Part shown: positions 9,288 to 20,133 of the stretch, piece after piece
How the letters are laid out: each line of letters opens with the position of its first letter
Position numbering within the stretch: the first letter of the stretch is position 1
Origin: Oscillospiraceae bacterium
Lineage (GTDB): Bacteria > Bacillota > Clostridia > Oscillospirales > SIG627
Direction: 5' to 3'
DNA length: 64,000 nt
NCBI GenBank assembly: GCA_015065265.1
Contig: SVQQ01000004.1
Location: 43,578-107,577, forward strand
The notes under the pieces: generated by a model
Seen by the model: only the letters and a program-made list of their open reading frames with translations
What the model was told of the DNA's origin: nothing
Database searches by the model: none
Position numbers and translations under genes: made by a program

Positions 9288-9919
9288 TTAAGACCCAAAA
9301 CCTTCATTGTAAGCGCTGTTGTATCTTCAAGTTCTTCTTGACCTACAACGTCGCACAAAATACCGCGATTTCTGTAAAACTCCTCAAGGGGTGCTGTCTG
9401 TTTGTGATAAACTTCAAGTCTGTTGAGGATAGTTTCAGGTTTATCGTCTGTTCGCTGAGTAAGTTCGCTTGTACACTTTGTACAGTGAACACCGTCTTCA
9501 GACGGGTTATAAACTACGTGATAAGTTGCACCGCACGAAGGACATGAACGTCTTCCTGCAAGTCTTTCCACGATTTTTTCGTCGGGCACGTAGATGTTTA
9601 CAACCTTGTCGATTTTAATGTTCATCTTATCGAGTGCCTCAGCCTGAGCGATTGTTCTCGGAAAACCGTCGAGGATATAACCGTCTTTGCAATCGGGTTG
9701 CATAAGTCGGTCTGTTAAGATATCAATGACAAGTTCATCGGGAACGAGTTGCCCTTTTTCGATATAGGACTGTGCCGATACTCCCAAAGGAGTTTTGTTT
9801 TTGATTGCTTCCCTTAAAATGACGCCTGTGGAAATTGTGGGGATTCCTGCTTTTTTTGAAACAAGTTCCGCCTGTGTTCCCTTACCTGCACCGGGGGCAC
9901 CCAAAAAAATTATTCTCAT
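9284..9919 (-). CDS. adk: Adenylate kinase with zinc-binding LID
   Basis: 211 residues. P-loop GAPGAGKGT at 7-15. The LID is the long form with four cysteines (CPSC and CTKC), which bind zinc in Gram-positive enzymes. DGFPRTIAQAEAL is the AMP-binding segment. It interconverts AMP, ADP and ATP. It lies between secY and map, the usual place in Firmicutes. Confidence 0.97.
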   Translation of the reverse strand: MRIIFLGAPGAGKGTQAELVSKKAGIPTISTGVILREAIKNKTPLGVSAQSYIEKGQLVPDELVIDILTDRLMQPDCKDGYILDGFPRTIAQAEALDKMNIKIDKVVNIYVPDEKIVERLAGRRSCPSCGATYHVVYNPSEDGVHCTKCTSELTQRTDDKPETILNRLEVYHKQTAPLEEFYRNRGILCDVVGQEELEDTTALTMKVLGLK

Positions 9920-9950
9920 AATTTATCCTTTCTGTGAGTCGGACACTGTT

Positions 9951-11234
9951 TTAATCAAGAAATCCTGAATAGTTGCGAAGCATGAGCTGACTCTCAATTT
10001 CTCTTACTGTCTCAAGGGCAACACCAACTACGATAAGAAGTGACGTACCGCCGAATGAGATATTTCCGAGTGAGGGAACAACTATTGCAACGACCATGGG
10101 AAGTATAGCAATTACTCCAAGGAAGAGTGCACCGATGAGAGTTACACGTGAAAGAATTTTCGTGATGTAATCTGCGGTGGGCTTTCCGGGACGGATACCG
10201 AGTACCACGCCACCGTTCTTCTTGATGTTGTTTGCTACTTCAACAGGATTAAATGAAATCGCAAGATAGAAGTATGCAAAAGCGATAATAAGCAAGAAGA
10301 GTACTATCGCATAAACAGGAGACTGGTAAGAAACCGCGTTGAACGCTTTGTACCAGAATGAACCTGCTTCGGGGTTGAATATAAGTTGAAGTGTTGCGGG
10401 GATAGAAACTATCGACTGTGCGAAGATGATGGGCATAACGCCTGACATATTCAGCTTAATGGGAAGCGATGAGTTCTGTCCGCCGTACATCTTTCTTCCT
10501 ACAACCTTCTTAGCATACTGAACGGGGATTCTTCTCTCTGAGTTAGTAACGAATACTACGAAAGCTACGATAAGGATTATGATAACTGCTGTGAGAACAG
10601 CGGCAATAATCTTAAAGATAATGCTGTCGGGATTGAGTACTATACCGAGAATCATTGAGGGAAGGCTTGAAACGATGTTTGCGAAAAGAATCATTGAAAT
10701 ACCGTTTCCGATACCGTGTTCGTTGATTTTTTCAGCAAGCCACATAACAAGCGCTGCACCTGCAGTATAAGTGGCAACTATTACTATTCCTGCGAAAGCA
10801 CCTGTGTCGGTGAGAACGCCTGTCAAAGATTTGAGCCATGCGTAATATCCGTATGCAGTAATAACTGCGAGAATAACTGTCACGTATCTTGTCCAGGCTT
10901 CTATTTTCTTTCTGCCTTCTTCGCCCTCTTTTGCTACGCGTTCAAGTGCGGGAATGGCGATAGTTAAAAGTTGCATGATAATTTGTGCTGTGATATAGGG
11001 TGAAACTGAAAGCGCAAAAAGTGTACCTCTTGCAAATGCTTCACCTGAAAGAATGTTCAAGTACTGGAATACAGAGCCTTCTGCTGAGTTAAACGTTGCC
11101 TGAAGTACTGCTGAATCGAAGTACGGAACGGGGATTACGCAACCTAAACGGAAGAGTACGAGGATTATCGCTGTGAATATGAGTTTTGCTCTCATATCAG
11201 CAACTTTCCAAGCGTTAATAAAAGTTTTAAGCAC
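9951..11234 (-). CDS. secY: Protein translocase subunit SecY
   Basis: 427 residues with ten predicted membrane helices and the signatures LALSVSPYITAQIIMQLL and GMALGGTSLL-type C-terminal segments (here NISFGGTSLLIVVGVALE). It forms the pore of the Sec channel with SecE and SecG. The start is GTG at 11234, immediately next to the rplO TAA, with GAGGTGA six bases upstream inside rplO, so translation is tightly coupled. Confidence 0.98.
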   Translation of the reverse strand: MLKTFINAWKVADMRAKLIFTAIILVLFRLGCVIPVPYFDSAVLQATFNSAEGSVFQYLNILSGEAFARGTLFALSVSPYITAQIIMQLLTIAIPALERVAKEGEEGRKKIEAWTRYVTVILAVITAYGYYAWLKSLTGVLTDTGAFAGIVIVATYTAGAALVMWLAEKINEHGIGNGISMILFANIVSSLPSMILGIVLNPDSIIFKIIAAVLTAVIIILIVAFVVFVTNSERRIPVQYAKKVVGRKMYGGQNSSLPIKLNMSGVMPIIFAQSIVSIPATLQLIFNPEAGSFWYKAFNAVSYQSPVYAIVLFLLIIAFAYFYLAISFNPVEVANNIKKNGGVVLGIRPGKPTADYITKILSRVTLIGALFLGVIAILPMVVAIVVPSLGNISFGGTSLLIVVGVALETVREIESQLMLRNYSGFLD

Positions 11235-11678
11235 TTAGATCACCTCTGCTTTTCCGCCTGCGGCTTCAATTTTCTCTTTAGCTGCAGCTGAAAAGACAGT
11301 TGCCTTTACAGTAACTTTTTTAGTGAGTTCGCCGCCTCCAAGAATTTTAAGACCGTCATATGCTTTTTTAATAACCTTTGCTTCGAGGAGTGTTTCGAGT
11401 GAAATCTCGTCACCGTCGTTATATTTTTCAAGGTCACAAACATTTATGATTGCATATTTAGTAGCGAATTTGCTATTGTCAAAACCTCTTTTGGGGAGTC
11501 TTCTGTACGCAGGAATCTGACCACCTTCAAAACCGGGTCTTACTCCTCCGCCGGAGCGCGCATTCTGTCCTTTATGTCCCTTGCCGGCGGTTTTACCATT
11601 GCCGGAGCCAGCTCCTCTACCCTTGCGCCATGCAGGAGTTGCAGAACCGGGTGCGGGTGAAAGTTCATGAAGCTTCAT
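11235..11678 (-). CDS. rplO: 50S ribosomal protein L15
   Basis: 147 residues. The glycine- and basic-rich N-terminal arm ([20 protein letters not shown]) threads into 23S rRNA, and the globular C-terminus ends [20 protein letters not shown]. It is a late assembly protein of the large subunit, placed between rpmD and secY. Confidence 0.97.
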   Translation of the reverse strand: MKLHELSPAPGSATPAWRKGRGAGSGNGKTAGKGHKGQNARSGGGVRPGFEGGQIPAYRRLPKRGFDNSKFATKYAIINVCDLEKYNDGDEISLETLLEAKVIKKAYDGLKILGGGELTKKVTVKATVFSAAAKEKIEAAGGKAEVI

Positions 11679-11711
11679 AGTTTTCCTCCTTTGCTTTATG
11701 AAATTTGTTTG

Positions 11712-11888
11712 TTAATCTACCTGTTCAACCTTTACAAGATGTTTAATTACAAAAATCTTGCCCTGCAAAGCCGGAGAGTCTTCAAGTACTTTTGAATCTC
11801 CGATTTTCTTCAATCCGAGAGAACCGGCAGTTTTAACCTGTTTGTCAAGTCTGCCTATGAGACTTTTTACAAGTGTTATCTTTACCAT
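11712..11888 (-). CDS. rpmD: 50S ribosomal protein L30
   Basis: 58 residues, ATG 11888 to TAA 11712. It reads MVKITLVKSLIGRLDKQVK and continues with LGLKKIG, the standard L30 pattern with its ferredoxin-like fold. It is short and lies between rpsE and rplO. Confidence 0.95.
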   Translation of the reverse strand: MVKITLVKSLIGRLDKQVKTAGSLGLKKIGDSKVLEDSPALQGKIFVIKHLVKVEQVD

Positions 11889-11899
11889 TGTTTTTCTCC

Positions 11900-12403
11900 T
11901 TACTTAAGAATTTCTTCGGGCGTCTTATTTCTGATTGCTGCTACATCTTCAACAGTTCTCAGGTTTCTAAGGCCTTCAAAGGTTGCCTTTACTACGTTTG
12001 TGGGATTGTTGGATCTGAGGCATTTTGTTCTAACGTCCTTGATACCTACCATCTCAATAACGCTTCTTACTTTACCGCCTGCAATAACTCCGGTACCGGG
12101 TGCGGCGGGTTTGAGGAGGACTCTACCTGCTCCGAATTCACCGATGATTTCGTGAGGGATTGTTGTTCCCTTCATTGATACTTCGATGATGTTCTTCTTG
12201 GCATCTTCCATTCCTTTTCTAACAGCCTCGGGACGTTCTGCGGCTTTGCCCAGACCGTAACCTACGTGACCGTTTCCATCTCCAACTACAACAAGGGCTG
12301 TGAACTTTCTTACACGACCGCCCTTAACTGTCTTGGAAACGCTTTTTACATCAACAACGACTTCTTTGAGGTCGAGTGTTGCAGCATCTATTTTACGAGC
12401 CAT
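11900..12403 (-). CDS. rpsE: 30S ribosomal protein S5
   Basis: 167 residues from ATG 12403 ([19 protein letters not shown]). An in-frame TTG at 12424 would add seven residues and abut the rplR stop; AAAGGA lies inside that stretch and favours the downstream ATG. The double-stranded RNA-binding segment [20 protein letters not shown] is clear. S5 affects decoding accuracy. Confidence 0.95.
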   Translation of the reverse strand: MARKIDAATLDLKEVVVDVKSVSKTVKGGRVRKFTALVVVGDGNGHVGYGLGKAAERPEAVRKGMEDAKKNIIEVSMKGTTIPHEIIGEFGAGRVLLKPAAPGTGVIAGGKVRSVIEMVGIKDVRTKCLRSNNPTNVVKATFEGLRNLRTVEDVAAIRNKTPEEILK

Positions 12404-12424
12404 GAATGTAACCGTTCCTTTCAA

Positions 12425-12784
12425 TTAGAATTTCAAGCCGCCTTCGCGCGCTGCTTCAGCAAGTGCCTGTACGCGTCCGTGATATACATATCCGCCGCGG
12501 TCAAAAACTACTTCTGTGATGCCACGCTCAAGGGCTCTCTTTGCGATCATTGTACCTACAGCCTTAGCTGCTTCTTTGTTTCCGCCGTATCCTTCAAATT
12601 CTTTATCAAGAGTTGAAGCAGAAAGAAGTGTTACGCCGTTTTCGTCGTCAATGATTTGTGCATAGATGTTCGCGTTTGAACGGAAAACGTCAAGACGGGG
12701 TCTTGCTGCTGTTCCTGAAATCTTAGCACGGATTCTCTTATGTCTGCGAAGACGCTGTTTGTTTGTATCAACTTTACTAAACAT
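12425..12784 (-). CDS. rplR: 50S ribosomal protein L18
   Basis: 119 residues, with [20 protein letters not shown] near the start and a C-terminus ending [13 protein letters not shown]18 binds 5S rRNA with L5 and L25/CTC in the central protuberance. It sits between rplF and rpsE. Confidence 0.97.
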   Translation of the reverse strand: MFSKVDTNKQRLRRHKRIRAKISGTAARPRLDVFRSNANIYAQIIDDENGVTLLSASTLDKEFEGYGGNKEAAKAVGTMIAKRALERGITEVVFDRGGYVYHGRVQALAEAAREGGLKF

Positions 12785-12802
12785 TTACATACACTCCTTT
12801 CA

Positions 12803-13339
12803 TTATTTACCGGCTTTACCGGATTTACGACGAATAACTTCGTCAGAGTACTTGATACCCTTGCCAAGATAAGGTTCGGGAGGTCTCTTGCCTCTGAGTT
12901 CAGCTGCTACCTGACCTACGAGCTGCTTATCTGCTCCGGATACTACGAGCTGGTTGGGTGTGGGGCACTCAATCTTAATTCCCTTAGGTGCATCATACTT
13001 TACGTCGTGTGAGTAACCGAGGTTCATAACGAGTGTATTTCCGTTCATCTGTGCTCTGTATCCGCCTTCACTGATTTCAAGAGTCTTCTTGTAACCGTTT
13101 GTTACACCTTCTACCATATTGGCAATAAGTGTACGGGTAAGACCGTGAAGTGATCTGTTGAGTTTTTCGTCGTTAGGACGATTTACCTTGATTTCGTTTG
13201 CTGAAATTTCAAGGATCATATTGCTGTGTACAGCCTGTGAAAGCTTTCCGTTAGGGCCTTCAACGGTGATTATACCGTCGTTGAAGTTTACCTTTACGCC
13301 GGCAGGAATAGCGATTGGCTGTTTACCAATTCTTGACAT
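12803..13339 (-). CDS. rplF: 50S ribosomal protein L6
   Basis: 178 residues with the family start MSRIGKQPIAIPAGV and the C-terminal signature PEPYLGKGIKYSDEVIRRK. L6 lies near the sarcin-ricin loop at the factor-binding site. Confidence 0.97.
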   Translation of the reverse strand: MSRIGKQPIAIPAGVKVNFNDGIITVEGPNGKLSQAVHSNMILEISANEIKVNRPNDEKLNRSLHGLTRTLIANMVEGVTNGYKKTLEISEGGYRAQMNGNTLVMNLGYSHDVKYDAPKGIKIECPTPNQLVVSGADKQLVGQVAAELRGKRPPEPYLGKGIKYSDEVIRRKSGKAGK

Positions 13340-13352
13340 AGTCTATTCCTCC

Positions 13353-13751
13353 TTACCAAACGTATGCGAGCACTTCGCCGCCAACGTTTTCTTTTCTTGC
13401 TTTCTTGTCTGTCATGATTCCCTTGGGTGTTGAAATGATTGCAACACCAAGTCCTCTCATAACACTGGGAAGGTCTTCACAACTTGCGTAGATACGAAGA
13501 CCGGGTTTTGATACACGGCGGAGACCTGAAATAATTCTTGTCTTACCGGGGCCGTATTTGAGCGTAACTTTGATAACGCCCTGCTTTGTGTCGTCGATAA
13601 CCGTATAGCTCTTGATGTAGCCTTCTTCGAGAAGAATCTCTGCGATGGCTTTCTTTACATTTGAGCAAGGGATATCAACAGTTTCGTGCTTTGCTGAGTT
13701 AGCGTTACGAATTCTTGTAAGCATATCAGCAATTGCGTCTGTGATTTGCAT
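13353..13751 (-). CDS. rpsH: 30S ribosomal protein S8
   Basis: 132 residues. [19 protein letters not shown] and the end [20 protein letters not shown] are diagnostic. S8 binds the central domain of 16S rRNA; in E. coli it is the repressor of the spc operon. Confidence 0.97.
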   Translation of the reverse strand: MQITDAIADMLTRIRNANSAKHETVDIPCSNVKKAIAEILLEEGYIKSYTVIDDTKQGVIKVTLKYGPGKTRIISGLRRVSKPGLRIYASCEDLPSVMRGLGVAIISTPKGIMTDKKARKENVGGEVLAYVW

Positions 13752-13845
13752 CTTTTTTCCTCCTAATTAGCAATCAGTTTGTTACTTGGCTTTTTGCCTT
13801 TCGCACTTAATATGCTCTAACCCAATCTTGCGATTGGACCGGCTT

Positions 13846-14031
13846 TTACCAACTTGCCTTTCTTACGCCGGGGATTTCACCCTTGTAAGCAAGTTCTCTG
13901 AAGCAGATACGGCAGATACCGTATTTACGAAGATATGCATGAGGTCTGCCACAGATTTTGCATCTTGTGTACTCTCTTGTGGAGAACTTCTGCGGTCTCT
14001 GCTGCTTGATAATCATTGACTTCTTAGCCAT
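13846..14031 (-). CDS. rpsN: 30S ribosomal protein S14, zinc-binding type Z
   Basis: 61 residues, the short zinc-binding form (rpsZ), with CKIC and CRIC as the four ligands and the ending [11 protein letters not shown]. It starts ATG 14031. It is followed by about 94 bases of non-coding sequence before rpsH. Confidence 0.97.
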   Translation of the reverse strand: MAKKSMIIKQQRPQKFSTREYTRCKICGRPHAYLRKYGICRICFRELAYKGEIPGVRKASW

Positions 14032-14043
14032 ACTATATCCTCC

Positions 14044-14583
14044 TTACTTCTGGAAAGGGGCGCCCATCAGAGCAAGGAAATCACGTGCTTCCTCGTCTGT
14101 TTTTGAACTTGTAACGAATACAATGTCCATGCCTCTTATCTTGTCGATTTTTTCATATTCGATTTCAGGGAATATGAGTTGTTCTTTAAGTCCAAGTGTA
14201 TAGTTTCCTCTACCGTCGAATGCGTTGGGGTTGATACCCTTGAAGTCACGTACTCTGGGAAGAGCAAGGTTGAAGAGTCTGTCTGCGAATTCATACATTC
14301 TCTCACCTCTGAGCGTAACCTTGGCACCAATCTTTGTGCCCTGACGGAGTTTGAAGTTTGCTACTGACTTCTTTGCGATAGTGGGAACTGCTCTCTGTCC
14401 TGTGATAGCAGAAAGGTCTTCGATAACGCTGTCGATGATCTTGGAGTTATCCTTTGCATCACCTGCACCAACGTTGATTACTATCTTTTCAAGTCTGGGA
14501 ATCTGCATAACGCTTTTGTAGTTATACTTCTTCATGAGTTCAGGAGCAACTTCGTTTTTATAAACTTCTGCAAGTCTTGCCAT
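14044..14583 (-). CDS. rplE: 50S ribosomal protein L5
   Basis: 179 residues. [19 protein letters not shown] and [20 protein letters not shown] mark L5, the 5S rRNA-binding protein that contacts P-site tRNA. It follows rplX by 18 bases. Confidence 0.97.
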   Translation of the reverse strand: MARLAEVYKNEVAPELMKKYNYKSVMQIPRLEKIVINVGAGDAKDNSKIIDSVIEDLSAITGQRAVPTIAKKSVANFKLRQGTKIGAKVTLRGERMYEFADRLFNLALPRVRDFKGINPNAFDGRGNYTLGLKEQLIFPEIEYEKIDKIRGMDIVFVTSSKTDEEARDFLALMGAPFQK

Positions 14584-14601
14584 TCTTATTGTCCTCCCTC
14601 A

Positions 14602-14919
14602 TTATAATGTTTCGCCGCATTTTGCACAAATGCGCTCGGTCTTACCGTTTTCGAGTTTCTTATTTTTTACTCTTGTGCCTTTACCGCACTTGTTGCAATA
14701 GAGCTGTACTTTTGAAGCATACATTGCTCCCTCAACCTTGACGATGCTACCTGCTTCGCCTTGACGACGAGGCTTAACGTGCTTTGTCACGATGTTTGCA
14801 CCTTCAACGATTACCTTGTTTTCTTTGGGAGAAACTTCAAGTACCTTACCCTTTGTTCCCTTTGAGTTACCGGAAACAACAATAACGGTATCATCTTTTC
14901 TTACATGAATTTTATTCAT
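14602..14919 (-). CDS. rplX: 50S ribosomal protein L24
   Basis: 105 residues. The N-terminal KOW motif reads DTVIVVSGNSKGTKGKVLEV. The C-terminal third has CNKC and CAKC pairs, a zinc-ribbon ending common in Firmicutes L24. L24 is an early assembly protein near the tunnel exit. Confidence 0.97.
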   Translation of the reverse strand: MNKIHVRKDDTVIVVSGNSKGTKGKVLEVSPKENKVIVEGANIVTKHVKPRRQGEAGSIVKVEGAMYASKVQLYCNKCGKGTRVKNKKLENGKTERICAKCGETL

Positions 14920-14932
14920 TATTTTACCCCCA

Positions 14933-15301
14933 TTAAAGTACTTCGGGTGCCAAGGACAATATCTTCATAAAGTCCTTTTCACGAAGTTCTCTTGCTACCG
15001 GGCCAAATATACGGGTACCCTTAGGTGTCTTGTCTTCCTTTATAACTACGGCTGCGTTTTCATCAAACTTGATGTATGAACCATCATTTCTTCTGATTCC
15101 CTTAACGCTGCGTACTATAACAGCCTTAACAACCTCGCCCTTCTTTACTGCGCCGCCCGGAGCAGCTTTCTTAACAGATGCGACTACGATGTCGCCGATG
15201 TTGGCATAACGTCTGCCTGTACCGCCAAGCACACGGATGCACATCAATTCTTTTGCGCCGCTGTTGTCAGCGACTTTCATAAGTGTCTGTGTTTGTATCA
15301 C
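14933..15301 (-). CDS. rplN: 50S ribosomal protein L14
   Basis: 122 residues, start GTG at 15301 with AAGGAGG about 8 bases upstream. [20 protein letters not shown] and [20 protein letters not shown] are the family signatures. L14 lies at the subunit interface and is the binding site of the silencing factor RsfS. Confidence 0.97.
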   Translation of the reverse strand: MIQTQTLMKVADNSGAKELMCIRVLGGTGRRYANIGDIVVASVKKAAPGGAVKKGEVVKAVIVRSVKGIRRNDGSYIKFDENAAVVIKEDKTPKGTRIFGPVARELREKDFMKILSLAPEVL

Positions 15302-15324
15302 TGTGTGTATCCTCCTTTAACGGC

Positions 15325-15579
15325 TTATTTTGCTTTTTCGATTATTTTTACCAGACGCCAGTTCTTATCCTTGGAAAGCGGTCTTGTTTCCATGATGAGT
15401 ACCTTGTCGCCTACACGGCATTCATTGTTTTCGTCATGAGCTTTGAATTTTACGGTTCTTCTTACTATCTTGTTGTAAAGAGAATGTTTTACGCTGGTTT
15501 CAATTGCTACTACGATGGTCTTATCCATCTTGTCGCTAACTACTTTACCAACACGTGTTTTTCTAAGTGTTCTTTCCAT
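15325..15579 (-). CDS. rpsQ: 30S ribosomal protein S17
   Basis: 84 residues with an OB fold; [17 protein letters not shown] and [20 protein letters not shown] are characteristic. S17 is a primary 16S rRNA binder. It lies between rpmC and rplN. Confidence 0.97.
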   Translation of the reverse strand: MERTLRKTRVGKVVSDKMDKTIVVAIETSVKHSLYNKIVRRTVKFKAHDENNECRVGDKVLIMETRPLSKDKNWRLVKIIEKAK

Positions 15580-15598
15580 AATTTATTCTCCTTCCCGC

Positions 15599-15805
15599 TT
15601 AATTCTGCTTGCTTTCAGCAAGTTCTTTCTCTCTGATAATTGTCATAATTCTGGCGATATCCTTCTTTGTTTCAACTATCTTCTGAGGGTTATCAAGCTG
15701 ATTGATTGCATGCTGGAAGCGAAGATGTAAGAGTGCGTCCTTCTTTTCGCGAAGCTCCGCGTTAAGCTCTTCGGTAGTCTTTTCTCTTATTTCATTGATT
15801 TTCAT
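15599..15805 (-). CDS. rpmC: 50S ribosomal protein L29
   Basis: 68 residues, a two-helix hairpin beginning [21 protein letters not shown]29 sits by the tunnel exit where trigger factor and SRP dock. Its start overlaps the rplP stop by four bases. Confidence 0.96.
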   Translation of the reverse strand: MKINEIREKTTEELNAELREKKDALLHLRFQHAINQLDNPQKIVETKKDIARIMTIIREKELAESKQN

Positions 15806-16227
15806 TCTGCTACCTCCTCAGCTTCTTTTTTGATAAATTTGCACTTGATAGGAAGTTTGTGTGTCGCAAGACGCATAGCTTCCTTTGCCTGTTCTTCACT
15901 GATTCCGTCCATTTCGAACAAAATTCTGCCGGGCTTAACTACTGCTACCCAGTATTCAGGTGAACCTTTACCGGAACCCATTCGAGTTTCAGCAGGTTTT
16001 TCTGTTACAGGCTTATCAGGGAATATTTTGATCCATACATTACCGCCACGCTTTGTGTAACGAGTCATAGCGATACGGGCTGCTTCGATCTGGTTTGAAG
16101 TGATCCATGCGGGTTCTTCTGCTACAAGACCGAACTGTCCGTATGTGAGTACGTTACCACGTGTTGCACGACCTTTAAGTCTGCCACGCTGCTGACGTCT
16201 GTATTTTACTCTCTTTGGCATTAACAT
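15802..16227 (-). CDS. rplP: 50S ribosomal protein L16
   Basis: 141 residues with [20 protein letters not shown] at the start and [18 protein letters not shown] in the middle. L16 organises the A-site region. The ATG at 16227 overlaps the rpsC TAA (TAATG) and is 9 bases from GGAGG; the next in-frame ATG (16221) is too far from it. Confidence 0.97.
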   Translation of the reverse strand: MLMPKRVKYRRQQRGRLKGRATRGNVLTYGQFGLVAEEPAWITSNQIEAARIAMTRYTKRGGNVWIKIFPDKPVTEKPAETRMGSGKGSPEYWVAVVKPGRILFEMDGISEEQAKEAMRLATHKLPIKCKFIKKEAEEVAE

Positions 16228-16931
16228 TATCTTTTTCCTCCTTCTCTGGAAGAACGTTCTCTACGACGAGGAGCATTTTCTCTTGTTTCTCTCTTTACAG
16301 AGGCATTGAGAACTTCGCCCTTGTAGATCCAAACTTTGATACCGATCTTACCGTAGGTTGTGTTTGCTTCTGCAAAACCGTAATCGATGTCAGCACGGAT
16401 TGTCTGAAGGGGAATTGTTCCTTCATGATAGTGCTCTGTACGAGCGATTTCTGCTCCTGCAAGACGTCCTGACGCTGCAATCTTGATACCCTTTGCACCG
16501 AGTTTCATTGTTCTGCCGATGCACTGTTTCATTGCTCTTCTGAATGCAATTCTGCGTTCAAGCTGTGATGCAATGTTTTCTGCTACAAGCTGTGCGTTAA
16601 GGTCAGGGTTCTTAACTTCGTTTACGTTTACTGAAACGGGTTTGCCAAGGAAGGTTTCAATGTCCTGTCTGAGTTTTTCAATCTCAGCGCCGCCCTTACC
16701 GATTACCATACCGGGCTTTGCACAGTGAATGAGAACCTTAACTCTTGAACTATCTCTTTCAATCTCAATCTTAGGAACGCCAGCAAGCTGGAGTTTGTTC
16801 TTGAGATATTTTCTTAATTTGTAATCTGATACGATTGTATCACCGATGCTCTTTGTATCAAAGAACCATCTTGAATCCCAATCCTTGATTACGCCGACAC
16901 GGAGTCCGTGAGGATTAACTTTCTGTCCCAT
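16227..16931 (-). CDS. rpsC: 30S ribosomal protein S3
   Basis: 234 residues. The start [20 protein letters not shown] and the KH-domain [17 protein letters not shown] are clear. The last 15 residues are a very basic tail. S3 lines the mRNA entry channel and has helicase activity with S4. Confidence 0.97.
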   Translation of the reverse strand: MGQKVNPHGLRVGVIKDWDSRWFFDTKSIGDTIVSDYKLRKYLKNKLQLAGVPKIEIERDSSRVKVLIHCAKPGMVIGKGGAEIEKLRQDIETFLGKPVSVNVNEVKNPDLNAQLVAENIASQLERRIAFRRAMKQCIGRTMKLGAKGIKIAASGRLAGAEIARTEHYHEGTIPLQTIRADIDYGFAEANTTYGKIGIKVWIYKGEVLNASVKRETRENAPRRRERSSREGGKR

Positions 16932-16955
16932 AAAACTGATTCAACCTCCCTTTCT

Positions 16956-17300
16956 TTAGTTTCTCTCTTTTACCGCGAGGGTAATGTGAGATGTTCTCTT
17001 TAAAATACGGTCTGCTCTGCCCTTTGCTCTCGGCATAATTCTCTTAAGTGTTCTGCCGGGGGTAGCAAAGCATTCTGATACATAAAGTTTATCGCTTGTC
17101 ATACCGAAGTTGTTTTCAGCATTTGCGATTGCTTCGTTTAATAACTTTGTAATATAAGGTGCAGCTGCCTTAGGGGTATTCTTGAGAATACCAAGAGCAA
17201 GACTTGCATCTTTGTCTCTTATAAGGTCGAGTACTATCATGACTTTTCTGGTGCTTATACGCACGTCACGACGGTAAACCTTAGACACTTGTTCTGCCAT
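16956..17300 (-). CDS. rplV: 50S ribosomal protein L22
   Basis: 114 residues. The C-terminal beta-hairpin region RTLKRIMPRAKGRADRILKR lines the exit tunnel, where macrolide-resistance changes occur. It is followed by rpsC at 24 bases. Confidence 0.97.
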   Translation of the reverse strand: MAEQVSKVYRRDVRISTRKVMIVLDLIRDKDASLALGILKNTPKAAAPYITKLLNEAIANAENNFGMTSDKLYVSECFATPGRTLKRIMPRAKGRADRILKRTSHITLAVKERN

Positions 17301-17347
17301 GCAGATCCTCCTTTCGCGGCTTTACGCTTGTTACCGCGCTTCCTTTT

Positions 17348-17623
17348 TTAGTTGTTTGATGTTTTAGAGCCTGAGTGACCTTTGAAGGTTCTTGTCAGGG
17401 CAAATTCACCAAGTTTGTGACCTACCATATCTTCGGTAACATATACGGGAACATGCTTTCTTCCGTCATAAACCGCTATCGTATGTCCTACGAACTCGGG
17501 GAATATTGTTGAGGCGCGTGACCAAGTCTTTATAACCTTCTTTTCGCCTGCCTTGTTCATTGCTTCGATTCTATCGTAAAGCACTTTTTGAACAAAAGGG
17601 CCTTTCTTTACGCTTCTACTCAT
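17348..17623 (-). CDS. rpsS: 30S ribosomal protein S19
   Basis: 91 residues: [20 protein letters not shown] at the start and [19 protein letters not shown] near the end. S19 pairs with S13 in the 30S head. Confidence 0.97.
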   Translation of the reverse strand: MSRSVKKGPFVQKVLYDRIEAMNKAGEKKVIKTWSRASTIFPEFVGHTIAVYDGRKHVPVYVTEDMVGHKLGEFALTRTFKGHSGSKTSNN

Positions 17624-17649
17624 AATTGTTTCCTCCTTTCGATAACAGC

Positions 17650-18480
17650 TTATTTGTCGTTTCTACGTTTTACTATAAACTTATTGGTGCGAGCCTTCTT
17701 GTTACGTGTCTTGTAACCAAGAGCAGGTTTGCCCCAAGGAGTTACAGGGCCGGGACGACCGATGGGTGAACGTCCTTCACCACCACCGTGAGGGTGGTCT
17801 ACGGGGTTCATTACTGAACCTCTTACTGTGGGACGAATACCGAGGTGGCGTGTCTTACCAGCCTTACCGCGTTTAACGTTTTCTGCTTCAACGTTTCCTA
17901 TCTGACCGATAGTTGCTTTACAATCCATACGGATGTATCTTACTTCGCCTGAAGGAAGTCTTACCTGAGCAAGTTCTCCTTCTTTAGCCATAAGCTGTGC
18001 TGCGCTTCCTGCAGTTCTTACAAGCTGTGCGCCCTTACCGGGATAGATTTCAACGTTGTGAATGAAGGTACCAACAGGAATGTTAGCGATAGGAAGTGTG
18101 TTACCGGGCTTGATGTCAGCGTCGGGTGAAGACATAATTGTGTCTCCAACTTTAAGTCCAACGGGAGCGATAACATACGCCTTTGTACCGTCCTCATGCT
18201 GAATGAGTGCGATGTAGGGGTTTCTGTTGGGGTCGTATTCGATTGCAAGTACTGTTGCAGGTGTTGCGTTAAGTCTCTTGAAATCGATTATTCTGTATTT
18301 CTTCTTATTTCCGCCGCCTCTGTGACGAACTGTGATTCTACCGAGATTGTTACGTCCCGCGTTTTTCTTGAGTTCTACAACAAGGCTCTTTTCAGGTGTC
18401 TTCTTTGTGATTTCCTCAAATGAGGGAACAGACATCTGTCTTCTACCGGGAGTTGTGGGTTTATAAACTCTTGTAGCCAT
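17650..18480 (-). CDS. rplB: 50S ribosomal protein L2
   Basis: 276 residues, full length. The C-terminal stretch [20 protein letters not shown] contains the conserved His near the peptidyl-transferase centre. L2 is one of the largest and most conserved 23S rRNA binders. Confidence 0.98.
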   Translation of the reverse strand: MATRVYKPTTPGRRQMSVPSFEEITKKTPEKSLVVELKKNAGRNNLGRITVRHRGGGNKKKYRIIDFKRLNATPATVLAIEYDPNRNPYIALIQHEDGTKAYVIAPVGLKVGDTIMSSPDADIKPGNTLPIANIPVGTFIHNVEIYPGKGAQLVRTAGSAAQLMAKEGELAQVRLPSGEVRYIRMDCKATIGQIGNVEAENVKRGKAGKTRHLGIRPTVRGSVMNPVDHPHGGGEGRSPIGRPGPVTPWGKPALGYKTRNKKARTNKFIVKRRNDK

Positions 18481-18499
18481 TTTTTCACTCCTCCTTCGA

Positions 18500-18793
18500 T
18501 TACATCATACCGTCGAAGAACTCGATTGTCTTTGAATCAGCGGTAAGTGTTACAACCGCTTTCTTCCATTCACTTGTTCTACCAAGGTGAACACCGAGTC
18601 TCTTGGGTTTGCTGTTTACGTTTATTGTGTTTACGTCGAGAACTTTTACCTTGAAGATTTCTTCAACGGCTTTCTTTATCTCAACTTTGTTTGCATCTTT
18701 TGCAACTTTGAAGGTGTACTTCTTGTCTGCAATACCTTGCATACTTGCTTCTGTGATAATCGGTTTTATGATAATATCGCAGGATGTTTTCAT
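18500..18793 (-). CDS. rplW: 50S ribosomal protein L23
   Basis: 97 residues, with [20 protein letters not shown] near the start and [17 protein letters not shown] toward the end. L23 is the docking site for trigger factor and SRP. It overlaps rplD by four bases. Confidence 0.97.
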   Translation of the reverse strand: MKTSCDIIIKPIITEASMQGIADKKYTFKVAKDANKVEIKKAVEEIFKVKVLDVNTINVNSKPKRLGVHLGRTSEWKKAVVTLTADSKTIEFFDGMM

Positions 18794-19416
18794 TTTGCAT
18801 ATACCTCCTCGATTATTTCAATTGCCGGTTTTGCTATAATCAAACTGCCACAGTTGAGAATGTCATAAACATTCAGGTTGTTGGCAAGAGTTGTCTTTAC
18901 GCCGGGAATGTTTGCAAATGACTTGATTACCATCTTGTCATTTGTAGGAAGGACAACGAGCGCCTTCTTTGCGGCTCCGATTGCTGCGAGCATATTTACC
19001 ATGGTCTTTGTCTTGAATTCGCTTGTTGCGATAGATTCAACTACCTTGATTTCTTCTGCTGCACACTTTGAAGAAAGAGCACTCTGAAGAGCGATTGCAC
19101 GAACTTTCTTGTTAAGTGAAAGTCTGTAGCTTCTGGGCTTAGGACCAAGTGCTACACCGCCGTGTGTCCACTGAGGTGAACGGGTTGAACCCTGACGGGC
19201 TCTACCAGTACCCTTCTGTCTCCAAGGCTTGATACCGCCGCCGGAAACTTCTGCTCTTGTAAGGGTTGACTGTGTACCCTGTCTCTGATTTGCAAGATAT
19301 GTGCGAACTGCCATGTGAAGAACAGACTCGTTAACTTCTGCTCCGAAGAGTTTGTCGTTAAGCACTACTTCGCCTGTTTCTTTACCGGTCATATCATATA
19401 CTTTTACGCTTGGCAT
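18790..19416 (-). CDS. rplD: 50S ribosomal protein L4
   Basis: 208 residues. The extended loop that reaches the exit tunnel is visible as [19 protein letters not shown]. In E. coli L4 represses its own operon by binding the S10 leader; here too a structured leader precedes rpsJ, though a direct link cannot be shown from sequence. Confidence 0.97.
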   Translation of the reverse strand: MPSVKVYDMTGKETGEVVLNDKLFGAEVNESVLHMAVRTYLANQRQGTQSTLTRAEVSGGGIKPWRQKGTGRARQGSTRSPQWTHGGVALGPKPRSYRLSLNKKVRAIALQSALSSKCAAEEIKVVESIATSEFKTKTMVNMLAAIGAAKKALVVLPTNDKMVIKSFANIPGVKTTLANNLNVYDILNCGSLIIAKPAIEIIEEVYAK

Positions 19417-19438
19417 TGTATTTCCTCCTTTCTAAAAG

Positions 19439-20071
19439 TTACGCCTTAACGGAGTTACGGAGGAATACGATACCGCCACGTGCTCCGGGAATTGCTCCCT
19501 TAACTGCGATAATGTTCTTTTCCGCATCTACTTTTACGACGTCGAGGTTCAGTATTGTAATCTGTTCATTACCCCACTGACCAGCCATTTTCTTATTCTT
19601 AAATACTCTTGAAGGGCTTGAGTTAGCACCCATAGAACCTACTTCACGGTGCACAGGGCCGATACCGTGTCCTGCGTCAAGTCCCGCTTCGTTCCATCTC
19701 TTGATAACGCCTGTGTAACCGTGTCCCTTTGAAGTACCTGTTACATCGATCTTGTCGCCGGCAGCAAAGATGTCTGCCTTGATTTCGTCGCCTACGTTAT
19801 ATCCGCTTACGTCTTCGAGGCGGAATTCCTTAAGATGTCTCTTGAGAGTTACGTTAGCTTTTTTGAAATGTCCCTTAACAGGATTTGTTACCTTCTTTTC
19901 GGCAACGTCTGCATATCCGAGCTGGACTGCATCATAACCATCAGTTTCAACGGTCTTCTTCTGTACTACTGCACAGGGACCTGCTTCAATGATGGTAACG
20001 GGAATTACTTCACCGCTTTCGAGGAAGATCTGTGTCATGCCGATCTTCTTACCGATAATACCTTTTTTCAT
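19439..20071 (-). CDS. rplC: 50S ribosomal protein L3
   Basis: 210 residues. [14 protein letters not shown] opens the protein, and the loop that approaches the peptidyl-transferase centre reads [21 protein letters not shown]3 initiates 50S assembly with L24. It follows rpsJ by 62 bases. Confidence 0.97.
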   Translation of the reverse strand: MKKGIIGKKIGMTQIFLESGEVIPVTIIEAGPCAVVQKKTVETDGYDAVQLGYADVAEKKVTNPVKGHFKKANVTLKRHLKEFRLEDVSGYNVGDEIKADIFAAGDKIDVTGTSKGHGYTGVIKRWNEAGLDAGHGIGPVHREVGSMGANSSPSRVFKNKKMAGQWGNEQITILNLDVVKVDAEKNIIAVKGAIPGARGGIVFLRNSVKA

Positions 20072-20133
20072 ATTTTCCTCCTAATTATTGGTTGAGCCTT
20101 GCCCAACTTGACTAGTTTGTTTTGCCGTTTAAA